Source: Edaphobacter modestus
GTDB lineage: Bacteria; Acidobacteriota; Terriglobia; Terriglobales; Acidobacteriaceae
DNA length: 64,000 bases
Reading direction: 5' to 3'
NCBI RefSeq assembly: GCF_004217555.1
Contig: NZ_SHKW01000001.1
Coordinates: 2,728,001-2,792,000, forward strand
In this document: one piece after another, positions 35,508-43,742 of the stretch
Layout: the number at the start of each line of letters is the position of its first letter
Numbering within the stretch: the stretch's first letter is position 1
Made by a program: the position numbers and the translations under genes
The notes under the pieces: model-generated
Databases searched by the model: none
What the model saw: only the letters and a program-made list of their open reading frames with translations
Told to the model about the DNA's origin: nothing

Positions 35508-37178
35508 CTACCCCGCCGCGATTCCTGCACCATCGCGAGGATCGGTGCTGCGCTTGCGCCACACCACCTTCGCCTTCGTCCTCCAGCGCTCATCGAGTGC
35601 GACGAGTTCCCAATCGACTTTGGGTGAGAGATAACGCAGCACCAGCTCGGTTGCGGGATGCACACGCAGCGCCGGCGCCACCAGGTAGAGCTTCGGCGGG
35701 AGCTGCGAGAGAACCATCCTGCCAAAGTAGCCTGCTCGCTGAAGCTCTCCCGGACCGCCGGCGTCCGTGCGCAGGTGGTGCCAGCGCACGCGGATCCAGT
35801 AGTCGAGCCCCTGCAGCGCCAGGTGCAGATCTTCCTCCGCCTTCAGCTCGATCACGGCAAGCCGGCCATCGTGCAATACACCGAGCAGGTCCAGCATCCC
35901 GCGATCTCCAGCCACGAACGCGGGAACCTGGGTGTAGACGTGGTTGGGGTCCAGATGTGGGTCCAGCGGTTCGAGGTTCTGGCGAAGGATACTTTCGAGC
36001 CAGCGCTCCGGCTGCATGCGGTAAAGAGGATCGCGACGATCTCCCCCGGCGTGCCTGCGCTCAAAGAGCCTTGTCACAAGCTCGCGCAGAACATCTTCGT
36101 TGTCAGTCGCGAGCGGTGTCTCGCTCGGCCCTGCACCGAAGGTGATCTGCTCCTGCACGTTGAACGAATTGCCCGCATATCCCGACCGGATTCGTGCAAA
36201 CTCCAGGCCATGAAGCAGGAAGGCCATCTCCGCTCCACTCGCAATCACAATCTCGACCTGGGATTGCATCGCCTCCGGGACCAGCGCCATCACCCGTGCC
36301 GCAGCATGGGAAAGGCGTTCTCGCACCGCCTGGCGGTTGGGAGCATGGATCAGGCGTGTCGTGACGTTGCCCGTGTCGGCGGCCTCGCGCTGCTCAAGCT
36401 CTTCCGTCTGGGAATCCAGCTCCCACAGCTGCCACTGTGCCGCACGCTCGTTCAGCCACGCCATGCGCGAGACCGTCAGCGTTCCTGCTCCTCGCGGAAC
36501 AATCACCTTGAGCCCCTGCCAGACGCGACGTCCGTCACCAGTCGAGCGGCAATGCTCGAGCCAGAGAATCCCGATTGTCAGAATGCCGTCGATGGTCGCC
36601 TGCGTCTCCTCAGGGTTTACTGCGATCACAGCCCAGGCGCGCTGCCCCTGCACCAGCGATCCGCGAGCATAGGCAGGACCAAAGCTCTTCTCGAGGTCCA
36701 TCGCCGTCCGCAGACCCTCGAGTTTCCACTCGGGAAATGCCCGCACAGCGATACGTTCAAGCACACGAAGATACTTCACCCTCGTGGCTTCGCGTGTCGA
36801 AGGCGTTCTCCGGTCACGGTCTCGGGCTATCTCGAGCGTCTGGGGTTTCGTCTGTCCGAAGCGCAGAACGGAGACACGCAAAACTCCATTGCGTTCCTCA
36901 ATCGCCGTCACCCGGCGAACAAGATTCGCGTCGTCGCTCCACAACTGAAGCGTGCAACGGCCATGCTCGTCGCTCAGCCGGTACTTCGTGGAACGCATAT
37001 CAAAGAGAACCCGGCCATCTTCCAGCACCACAGCCTGAGGAGAGCGGGTAAGAAAATCCTCAAGAGTTGCGGCAATCGTCTCCGGCGCCTGCTCCTCGAC
37101 CGGCTTCCGTGCCCTGCCGGCCGAGCCGGTCCCTGCTCCTCGAGTGAAAGGCATAGCCCGAACGCTACCACAATCCAT
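35508..37178 (-). CDS. Large hypothetical protein with C-terminal PD-(D/E)XK-like motif
   Basis: A 556-residue protein. Near residues 430-460 it has GMLDLLGVLHDGRLAVIELK (Asp, then E-x-K after a hydrophobic strand), followed by a helix QGLDYWIRVRWH; this is the pattern of a PD-(D/E)XK nuclease fold. The first 400 residues carry no motif I recognise. It has no signal peptide. ATG at 37178 overlaps the GNAT stop (TGATG), implying coupling; ATG 37154 is an alternative. Whether it cuts DNA is not shown. Confidence 0.7.
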   Translation of the reverse strand: MDCGSVRAMPFTRGAGTGSAGRARKPVEEQAPETIAATLEDFLTRSPQAVVLEDGRVLFDMRSTKYRLSDEHGRCTLQLWSDDANLVRRVTAIEERNGVLRVSVLRFGQTKPQTLEIARDRDRRTPSTREATRVKYLRVLERIAVRAFPEWKLEGLRTAMDLEKSFGPAYARGSLVQGQRAWAVIAVNPEETQATIDGILTIGILWLEHCRSTGDGRRVWQGLKVIVPRGAGTLTVSRMAWLNERAAQWQLWELDSQTEELEQREAADTGNVTTRLIHAPNRQAVRERLSHAAARVMALVPEAMQSQVEIVIASGAEMAFLLHGLEFARIRSGYAGNSFNVQEQITFGAGPSETPLATDNEDVLRELVTRLFERRHAGGDRRDPLYRMQPERWLESILRQNLEPLDPHLDPNHVYTQVPAFVAGDRGMLDLLGVLHDGRLAVIELKAEEDLHLALQGLDYWIRVRWHHLRTDAGGPGELQRAGYFGRMVLSQLPPKLYLVAPALRVHPATELVLRYLSPKVDWELVALDERWRTKAKVVWRKRSTDPRDGAGIAAG

Positions 37179-37600
37179 CAGAGCTGCATTTGAAAGTGGA
37201 AATCCGTGATGCGGAGACCCTGCCGAAAATAGAACGCATGCGCCTGCTGGCGGTGCGTTCCCGAGTCGAGCGAAAACGTCTCGCAGCCTTCTTCCCGCGC
37301 CAGCGCCGCCAGCCAGGAGATCATCTGCTCCCCGAACCCCTGAGAGCGCATAGCCTCATCCGTCACCAGGTCGTCCACATAGAGAGTTCGTCCGCTCCAG
37401 AGAACGCTCATCACGCGAAATCCAGCAACCGACGCGACGGCTCCGTCCTGCTCCAGGAAAGCCAGGCGATACCCTTCTCGCTGCTGCTGCTCGATGCGCT
37501 CCACGAAGTCATCGGCCACCAGCCTTGGCCGAAGCTGATGCATCACAGGAAAACAGCGGGCAATCTGCTCCCTGCTCTCCGCGAGCCGGATGGAGACCAT
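37178..37600 (-). CDS. GNAT-family N-acetyltransferase
   Basis: A 140-residue single-domain GNAT protein. It has the acetyl-CoA-binding strand-loop-helix VDDLVTDEAMRSQGFGEQMI (R/Q-x-x-G-x-G/A form RSQGFG) and the late strand FSLDSGTHRQQAHAFYFRQG typical of the family. ATG at 37600 lies six bases after the DinB-type gene stop; the open frame upstream overlaps that gene and is a shadow. The stop overlaps the start of the next gene, so the three genes form one coupled unit. The substrate is unknown. Confidence 0.88.
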   Translation of the reverse strand: MVSIRLAESREQIARCFPVMHQLRPRLVADDFVERIEQQQREGYRLAFLEQDGAVASVAGFRVMSVLWSGRTLYVDDLVTDEAMRSQGFGEQMISWLAALAREEGCETFSLDSGTHRQQAHAFYFRQGLRITDFHFQMQL

Positions 37601-37605
37601 GGTGC

Positions 37606-38139
37606 TTACCAGCCTTCGGCTGCGCGCAGATGCGTGATATGAGCGACGTGATGACGCGAATGCCAGGCATACATCAGCAACACCACCGGAAGCGGCGTCT
37701 CCCCGCTCTCCGGATGGCGAAAGCCCCGCATCCACTGTTCTTCCGTTAAAGATTGCAGCAGCATCACCCAGCGCGCGTGGAGACTTTCGATCAGCTCCAG
37801 CGACCACTCCACCGGAGCAGTCGAGTCGTGCAGGGTAGCCCATGCCTTCTCGTCGTAGGGCTTGATCGTGGGCCAATCCTCCGTCAACGCCAGCCGCATA
37901 CGGATAAAGGCGTTCATGTGACTGTCTGCGATGTGATGGATCAGCTGCCGCACCGTCCATCCTCCCTCGCGATAGGGCGTGTTCAATTGCGCCGAACTCA
38001 GGCCCTCGGCGGCGTTGCGCAATTGCTCCGGCAGCTCGGCCAGCGTAGCGATTGCGTTCAACCTCTCTTCAGGGGAAATCGTCTCGGGGCGCTCAAATCG
38101 GCCAACAGGGTAGCGCGGGTCCACCAGAGTTGCACTCAT
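37606..38139 (-). CDS. DinB/YfiT-fold protein (putative metal-dependent transferase)
   Basis: A 177-residue four-helix-bundle protein. GGWTVRQLIHHIADSHMNAF (first His) and YAWHSRHHVAHI (later His pair) give the three-histidine metal site of the DinB/YfiT family, which includes the bacillithiol S-transferase BstA. Full-length; opening YPVGRFERPETISPEER is typical of YfiT. It may be a thiol transferase for another thiol. It leads the three-gene unit with the GNAT and PD-(D/E)XK-like genes. Confidence 0.88.
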   Translation of the reverse strand: MSATLVDPRYPVGRFERPETISPEERLNAIATLAELPEQLRNAAEGLSSAQLNTPYREGGWTVRQLIHHIADSHMNAFIRMRLALTEDWPTIKPYDEKAWATLHDSTAPVEWSLELIESLHARWVMLLQSLTEEQWMRGFRHPESGETPLPVVLLMYAWHSRHHVAHITHLRAAEGW

Positions 38140-38216
38140 ACGGGTGTCCTCCTCTCTTTATCTCTTTCAGAAAAGCTAGCATAGCCAGGTTATGTAATCT
38201 GAAAAAAGAGGAAGCC

Positions 38217-39083
38217 ATGTCGCGCATTCTTTCCACAGCCCTCGCCTTCGGCCTCGCAACGGCGGCCTTCTTCTCTCAGGCGCAGACACGCTCGGCGACG
38301 AATCCCATCCAGAACAACGGCTCTCGCCATCTCGGCTTCGATCGCAATCTCTATCCCGGCGACTCCGCCCTTCCCGATTTGGGAAAAACCTTCGCCTTCA
38401 CCGGCTACTGGCTGAACAATCCACCCGGCGAGACAACCAACACCTGGCAGGGCAAGCGCGAGATTCTCTTGCGCAATCATTTTGGCTTCCTCGTTCTCTT
38501 CAATGGAAGAGTCGACCAGGAGATTCTCCGCACAAAGCGCCACGGAACCACCCCGGCCACTCTCGGCAAACAAGACGCCGCCGCCGCAGTTGCTGCCGCA
38601 CAGCGCGAGCATTTCCCCGCCAATACCATTCTCTTCCTCGACCAGGAAGAGGGAGGCCGATTACTCCCCGAGCAAGCCGAATATCTGCTCGCGTGGACCG
38701 AGGCCGTTGCCGCCTCCATCTACAAACCCGGCGCCTACCTCAGCGCTCAGCCCGTCAGCGACTCTCCCGGCAAAACCATCACCACTGCAGAAGACCTGCG
38801 CCAGCAGATCGCAACCAGGCATCTTCACCCCGTCGCGCTCTTCCTCTACCAGGACGCCTGCCCTCCATCCAACGGCTGCATCGTCACGCCGCCCCCCATC
38901 AGCGTCACTGGAGTTCCCGAAGCAGCGGTATGGCAGTACGCGCAGTCACCGCGCAGGCCCGACATCACACGCGCCTGCGCGAAGACCTACGCGGCAGACA
39001 ACAACTGCTACGCCCCCGGAGTTTCCGGCATCCCGCTCGACATGAACGTCGCCACCTCTGACGACCCCTCGCATGGCCGCTGA
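38217..39083 (+). CDS. Exported DUF1906 (glycoside-hydrolase-like) protein
   Basis: A 288-residue protein starting at ATG 38217 after AAAAAGAGGAAG. A signal peptide ends near FFSQAQT. The mature part opens HLGFDRNLYPGDSALPDLG then FAFTGYWLNNPPG, which matches the DUF1906 (Rv2525c-like) TIM-barrel family. The middle has NTILFLDQEEGGRLLPEQAE with acidic residues where the active site would be. The family is thought to act on cell-wall glycans, but activity is unproven. It stands alone, convergent with the sensor kinase gene. Confidence 0.8.
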   Translation: MSRILSTALAFGLATAAFFSQAQTRSATNPIQNNGSRHLGFDRNLYPGDSALPDLGKTFAFTGYWLNNPPGETTNTWQGKREILLRNHFGFLVLFNGRVDQEILRTKRHGTTPATLGKQDAAAAVAAAQREHFPANTILFLDQEEGGRLLPEQAEYLLAWTEAVAASIYKPGAYLSAQPVSDSPGKTITTAEDLRQQIATRHLHPVALFLYQDACPPSNGCIVTPPPISVTGVPEAAVWQYAQSPRRPDITRACAKTYAADNNCYAPGVSGIPLDMNVATSDDPSHGR

Positions 39084-39116
39084 TCTCGAATTACCACCCC
39101 GCCTCTGGGTCGAGCC

Positions 39117-40508
39117 TCAATGCCCCGCGCCGGCAATCGGCAGCATGACCTGAAACTCCGTCCTGCCCGGCTGCGACGCAACATCGATGGCGCCATCGTT
39201 ATGCCGTACCAGGCGACGAACGATATCCAGCCCCAAACCCGTGCCATGTCCCATCGGCTTCGTCGTAAAGAATGGATCGAAGATGCGTGATCGTATCTCT
39301 GCCGGAATGCCTGGCCCATTGTCGATGACGCGCACCACCACACGCTGCCCCTCGCAGCTCGCGCTCACCTCCACCCGGCCACCATGCGGTGCGGCATCCA
39401 GCGCATTATCGAGAAGGTTTCCCCATATCTGGCTGAGTTCGCCGGCGAAGCCGTAGACCCGTGGCAAGTCTGCCGGAAGTTCCACCACGACAGCAATCGA
39501 CTTATCTCGTGCCTTCGAACGCAGCACCGACGTGGTGTTGCTCAGGCTTGGCTCCAGCGCCACAGGCTCAGCGACCATCGCCTGGTCCATGTGAGTGAAC
39601 CCCTTGATCGCCATCACAAGCATCGAAATGCGCGTGGCCGAATCCCCAATCTCCGACGCCAGCCTCCTCACTGCACATCCCGTCGCCGCCCAGTGAAGCA
39701 CCGCGTTCAGCGCCGATCCCCTCACCACCTCGGCAACCCGATTCAACGCCTCGAATGTCACTTCGGTATCGGCAAGCATCGAGGCATTGTTCGTATCCAG
39801 TTCGTGAGCAGCGAGCCACTCCGCGATCGCATCTTCGCGATCCATCTGCTCGATCGAAGCCCGCGTCCCCGATATCTTTTTCTCTAGGCAGGACGCACGG
39901 ATCGCATCCACAGCCTCCAGTTGAGCGCCCGTCAACCCGGCCCCTCCCACCTCGCGCGCAGCGCCCTCATTGCCGTCCAGCCGGTTCAACAGAACACATA
40001 CGTTGCGTTCCATCGCCGAGGCGGGATTGTTCAGCTCATGAGCCAGCCCCGCGGAGAGCTTCCCCAGCGAGATCATCTTCTCGTCCTGCAGCTCGGTCGA
40101 GGTAAACAACCGTGCCCGGTCGACCATCAGATGGACCAGAATCGACGTGATCTCAAAACACTGCTGCACCATCTCCCGAAGGCGATCCCGATGCAGCGCC
40201 AGAACTTCTAAAGGCTCCAGCGCGATTGCGTCCCCAGGCGGACTTACCAGCCGCGAATAGGGGAGCATCCCGGTGACGTCGCCCTCTCCCCACTCCACCA
40301 GCTTGTTAGGGCCCGCTCCGCGATCGACGAACAGCGCCATGCGTCCCGACAGAATAACGAAGAGCCCCTCGACCGGCTGCCCTTTTCGCGACACCACCTC
40401 GCCCGAACTTCGCTTTTGAAGAGACGCATTTGCCACTAGCCAGGCCAGCTCCTCACGAGGAGCCGAGCCAAGAGTCTTGTGCTTCGCCAGACGTTCCATC
40501 AGGTCCAT
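39117..40508 (-). CDS. Soluble sensor histidine kinase with N-terminal cyclic-nucleotide-binding domain
   Basis: A 463-residue protein without membrane helices. Residues 1-130 form a CRP-like cyclic-nucleotide-binding domain (LFVILSGRMALFVDRGAG). The phospho-acceptor region is ISLGKLSAGLAHELNNPASA, with the His in AHELNNP. The ATPase shows DNALDAAPHGG (N box), DNGPGIP (G1) and FFTTKPMGHGTGLGLDIV (F and G2). No response regulator gene is adjacent, so it is an orphan kinase. The ligand could be cAMP, cGMP or another signal. The start is ATG 40508 (MDLMERL); ATG 40499 is possible. Confidence 0.92.
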   Translation of the reverse strand: MDLMERLAKHKTLGSAPREELAWLVANASLQKRSSGEVVSRKGQPVEGLFVILSGRMALFVDRGAGPNKLVEWGEGDVTGMLPYSRLVSPPGDAIALEPLEVLALHRDRLREMVQQCFEITSILVHLMVDRARLFTSTELQDEKMISLGKLSAGLAHELNNPASAMERNVCVLLNRLDGNEGAAREVGGAGLTGAQLEAVDAIRASCLEKKISGTRASIEQMDREDAIAEWLAAHELDTNNASMLADTEVTFEALNRVAEVVRGSALNAVLHWAATGCAVRRLASEIGDSATRISMLVMAIKGFTHMDQAMVAEPVALEPSLSNTTSVLRSKARDKSIAVVVELPADLPRVYGFAGELSQIWGNLLDNALDAAPHGGRVEVSASCEGQRVVVRVIDNGPGIPAEIRSRIFDPFFTTKPMGHGTGLGLDIVRRLVRHNDGAIDVASQPGRTEFQVMLPIAGAGH

Positions 40509-40616
40509 TGCTGTCACGCGCGCGCAATCTCTCAATCAGGGCCGATTTTCTTCAACTCAAGGTATCAGATTGAGCCGCAGCGAGCGACTACGACTGCAGG
40601 CAAGGGCGCAGCCCAG

Positions 40617-41030
40617 TTACCGCGGGAACAACACCAGTTCCCGCGGCGGATCTTCCTCAAGTGCTCGTAAGCGCTCATCCAACCCTGACACATGAATCTC
40701 CAGCTTGTGTCCATCGGGATCCAGAAAGTAGAACGACTCGCCAGGACTCCGGTTCTCCTGCCAGCACCGGTCGCCCGCCGAACGCAACCTCTCCACGGCC
40801 GCTGAGAAATCCGCAGGATCGACCGCAAAGGCAAGGTGCGTGTACTCCCCAAGCGGCCCCGTTCGCGTCTCCGGATCGACGCTGAGGCAGATCCAGTCCG
40901 TCCCCGCTTGGAGGTATGCGCCCTTGTACCACCTCGCGACCGGTCGAAGACCGACGATATCGGCATAAAAGGCGAAAGAAACCGCAAGATCCCGAACCGA
41001 AAGCGTGATGTGACTGATACCACGGATCAT
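40617..41030 (-). CDS. FosA-like glutathione transferase (VOC fold)
   Basis: A 137-residue single VOC protein with clear likeness to FosA: GISHITLSVRDL (H7, T9), DWICLS, GEYTHLAFAV (H65), ENRSPGESFYFLDPDGHKLE (E111) and R120. These supply the two-His, one-Glu metal site. Comparing with Pseudomonas FosA from memory, the phosphonate-contacting Lys90 is Gln91 here, and the K+-loop Glu is Pro96. It may be a Fos relative of different substrate or low fosfomycin activity. Alone, minus strand. Confidence 0.85.
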   Translation of the reverse strand: MIRGISHITLSVRDLAVSFAFYADIVGLRPVARWYKGAYLQAGTDWICLSVDPETRTGPLGEYTHLAFAVDPADFSAAVERLRSAGDRCWQENRSPGESFYFLDPDGHKLEIHVSGLDERLRALEEDPPRELVLFPR

Positions 41031-41131
41031 CCCGCCATTATCCCCGCGCCCCCCAAATCTCTAAAGAAACCCTCGCCAGGACGAACTCACCCGTTGCTGC
41101 AACCTGGCGGCTTCCCTATCATCAAAACAAG

Positions 41132-42595
41132 ATGACTACTCCCGCCACCGATCACAAGCGATACTTCACCGACAAGCTCGGCATCTCCGAGCGTCTTATT
41201 GAGCGCTGTCTCGCGGAAGCCCTCTCGGCCGGCGGCGAGTATGCCGACCTCTACTTCGAGTCGGTCACCTCGACCTCCCTTGGCATCGACGAATCGCTGG
41301 TCAAAACCGCCTCGCAGGGAGTAAGCCTCGGCTGCGGGGTTCGCGTCCTCTCCGGCGAGCGCACCGGCTACGCCTACACCGACGATCTCTCCTCCGACGC
41401 CCTTCTCCGTGCGGCCCGCACCGCAGCCCTCATCGCCTCCGGCCCCGCCAGGGAGCTCATGCAGGGCTTCCGCCACACCGAGGGAGATTCTCTCTATCCC
41501 ATCACCGGCGCCACCGCCGACGCCGAGATCTCCTCCAAGCTGGCCCTTATCCAGCGTGCCGATGCCGCTGCCCGCGCCTACGACCCGCGCATCACCCAGG
41601 TCCGCGCCAGCTTCTCCGACGAGCTGCGCCGCATCCTCGTCGCCGCATCCGATGGCACCTTTGCCTCCGACACCCAGCCGCTCTCGCGCCTCAACGTCTT
41701 CGTCATTGCGAAAGACGCCACCAACACCGCCCGCGGCTCCTCCGGCGGCGGCGGACGCATCGCCATGGACTTCTTCGAGAGCGCCCGCGGCCCCGGAGAA
41801 ACAGACAAGAGCCCCGAGCACTTCGCCCACGAGGCCGCCCGCACCGCCATCCTCCAGCTCGGCGCTGTCGCGGCCCCCGCCGGCGAGATGGAGGTCGTCC
41901 TCGGACCCGGCTGGCCCGGCGTCCTGCTCCACGAAGCAGTGGGCCACGGCCTCGAAGCCGACTTCAACCGCAAGAAGACCTCCGCCTTCGCCGGCCTTAT
42001 CGGCCAGCAGGTCGCCTCCAGCAAAGTCACCGTTGTGGACAACGGCCGCATGCCCAACCGCCGCGGCTCCATCAACGTCGACGACGAGGGCAACCCCACC
42101 CAGGAGACCGTCCTCATCGAAAACGGCATCCTCAAGGGCTACCTCTCCGACAAGCTCTCTTCGCGGCTCATGGGAACCCCCAACACCGGCTCCGGCCGCC
42201 GCGAGAGCTACCACCACATCCCCATGCCGCGCATGACCAACACCTACATGCTCAACGGCGACGACATGCCCGAGGACATCATCAAGTCCGTCAAGCGCGG
42301 CCTGTACGCCGTCAACTTCGGCGGAGGCCAGGTCGACATCACGAACGGCAAGTTCGTCTTCTCGGCCTCCGAGGCCTACCTGATCGAAGACGGCAAGGTC
42401 ACCCGCCCCGTCAAGGGCGCCACCCTGATCGGCAACGGCCCCGAAGCCCTCAAGTACGTTTCTATGGTTGGAAATGATCTTGCTCTGGATGAGGGCATAG
42501 GAACCTGCGGCAAATCCGGCCAGTCCGTCCCCGTAGGCGTAGGCATGCCCACCGTCAAACTCGACAAGATGACCGTCGGCGGCACGGGGTCCTAG
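41132..42595 (+). CDS. tldD: Metalloprotease TldD
   Basis: A 487-residue protein, the catalytic subunit of the TldD/TldE protease, which needs its partner (pmbA at 49.6 kb). The zinc site is in VLLHEAVGHGLEADFNRKKT (HExxxH). Other landmarks are NRRGSINVDDEGNPTQETVL and the C-terminal GNDLALDEGIGTCGKSGQSVP. Known roles of TldD/E are maturation of ribosomal peptides (microcin B17) and degradation of CcdA; here the substrate is unknown. ATG at 41132. Full length, no lesions. Confidence 0.95.
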   Translation: MTTPATDHKRYFTDKLGISERLIERCLAEALSAGGEYADLYFESVTSTSLGIDESLVKTASQGVSLGCGVRVLSGERTGYAYTDDLSSDALLRAARTAALIASGPARELMQGFRHTEGDSLYPITGATADAEISSKLALIQRADAAARAYDPRITQVRASFSDELRRILVAASDGTFASDTQPLSRLNVFVIAKDATNTARGSSGGGGRIAMDFFESARGPGETDKSPEHFAHEAARTAILQLGAVAAPAGEMEVVLGPGWPGVLLHEAVGHGLEADFNRKKTSAFAGLIGQQVASSKVTVVDNGRMPNRRGSINVDDEGNPTQETVLIENGILKGYLSDKLSSRLMGTPNTGSGRRESYHHIPMPRMTNTYMLNGDDMPEDIIKSVKRGLYAVNFGGGQVDITNGKFVFSASEAYLIEDGKVTRPVKGATLIGNGPEALKYVSMVGNDLALDEGIGTCGKSGQSVPVGVGMPTVKLDKMTVGGTGS

Positions 42596-42634
42596 CCGGA
42601 CGGGCGAACGGGCTTCGCGCCGCCACATCGGGTG

Positions 42635-42671
42635 CCCATCTTAGCGACAGTTTCATCGTCGCTAGGGTGGG
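42635..42671. repeat. Inverted-repeat hairpin (dispersed type)
   Basis: CCCATCTTAGCGAC (42635-42648) pairs with GTCGCTAGGGTGGG (42658-42671) around a nine-base loop, with two G-U pairs. It sits in the 177-base gap between tldD and the rhomboid gene. It is not followed by a T run, so it is more like a REP-type element than a terminator. A hairpin of similar design lies at 43524-43554. Confidence 0.65.
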
Positions 42672-42772
42672 GCGTCGCGCGGCAGCGCAATCCGATCCTG
42701 ATCACACAAAAGCATGGCATTCCTACCTATCCTTCACTAAACTCGTCCTCATTGATTCACTGAGGACGACCA

Positions 42773-43495
42773 TTGTTCTGCCTGCCTGTTCCCAAAGATA
42801 AGTTCCAGACCACCACTCCATGGGCTATCAGCACCATCGTCATTATTGACGCCTTGCTGCTAATACCGCTCTACACCAGCGACAAGATCTCCTTCTTCTC
42901 GCACTACGCCTTCACTCCGTCTCATCCAACTCCGCTGACTTTATTTACCGCACTCTTTCTCCACGTCGGCTTGCTTCACTACGTCGGAAACATGTGGTTC
43001 CTATGGATCTTTGGTCGCAAGGTTGAATGCACCTTAGGTACGCTTCGCTTTGCTGCCTTGTACCTTCTTTGTGGTGTAGGAGGGCAACTCCTCCACCTGC
43101 TCCTGAATCTCCACTCGAATCTTCCGCTCCTAGGTGCCTCAGGCGCCATCTCTGGAATCGCGGGCTTCTACTTCTTCGTCTTTCCCCGGGATCGATTCAA
43201 TCTCCATCTCTACTTCGGTTGGTGGCGTATTAAGACGATCGACGCAACAACCCGAAGCGCTGTTGGTGCGTGGATCGGAGAACAATTCGTTCTTGCGCTC
43301 ATAACTCAGGTCGCGCAATCTTCGAGTGTGGCGTTCTGGGCTCACGTCGGTGGCTTCGCAGTGGGCGCCGCTACAGGCGCTATCTATCATCTCCGCGTAC
43401 CCGAAACATCACGACCATCAATTCCGTTGGTTGCCCTCGAGGGAGAAGATATCGAAGAACAACCAAGCGATCTCACTACGCTGAAACTCAACTAA
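42773..43495 (+). CDS. Rhomboid-family intramembrane serine protease
   Basis: A 240-residue membrane protein with about six helices. The catalytic dyad is S123 in LLGASGAISG and H191 in FWAHVGGFAVG; the N-terminal-side landmark HVGLLHYVGNMWFLWIFG (oxyanion His/Asn) is present. The start is TTG at 42773, with GAGG seven bases upstream. The region has lower GC and different codon use (for example ATT, CTA) from its neighbours, hinting at transfer. A short acidic C-terminal tail (GEDIEEQPSD) follows the last helix. The substrate is unknown. Confidence 0.92.
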   Translation: MFCLPVPKDKFQTTTPWAISTIVIIDALLLIPLYTSDKISFFSHYAFTPSHPTPLTLFTALFLHVGLLHYVGNMWFLWIFGRKVECTLGTLRFAALYLLCGVGGQLLHLLLNLHSNLPLLGASGAISGIAGFYFFVFPRDRFNLHLYFGWWRIKTIDATTRSAVGAWIGEQFVLALITQVAQSSSVAFWAHVGGFAVGAATGAIYHLRVPETSRPSIPLVALEGEDIEEQPSDLTTLKLN

Positions 43496-43523
43496 GAAAC
43501 ATCTCCTTCTAAGGGCCGGCTGC

Positions 43524-43554
43524 CCCATTCATGCGGCCTCATCGCATGAGTGGG
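43524..43554. repeat. Inverted-repeat hairpin (dispersed type)
   Basis: CCCATTCATGCG (43524-43535) pairs with CGCATGAGTGGG (43543-43554) with one G-T pair around a seven-base loop. It lies just after the rhomboid gene. It has no T tail. It resembles the hairpin at 42635-42671 in layout (CCCAT arm, CATCG near the loop), suggesting the same class of intergenic repeat flanking the rhomboid gene. Confidence 0.7.
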
Positions 43555-43742
43555 ACAATCGCACAAAAGCGCGATCCGCTGTTCTCGCTCGCCTGAGGAT
43601 CAGGCATAATGAAGCAATCTCGCTTCATCGCTCCATCGAAAATTCATCGTTCCTTTGCCCCGCCATATCCGCTGCCGTGGCGGTCGTGTCTATAAGCACC
43701 TACGCAGGCTGCCGGTCTCTCTCCGGCACAAGGAGCAATTGC

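Noticed and set aside
34616..37193. Two long plus-strand frames opposite the GH16 and PD-(D/E)XK-like genes
   Set aside because: Arg/Pro/Leu/His-rich with no domain; the minus strand carries GH16 catalytic motifs and coupled starts.
41087..42628. 513-codon minus-strand frame opposite tldD
   Set aside because: Gly/Val/Ala-rich shadow of a well-supported gene.
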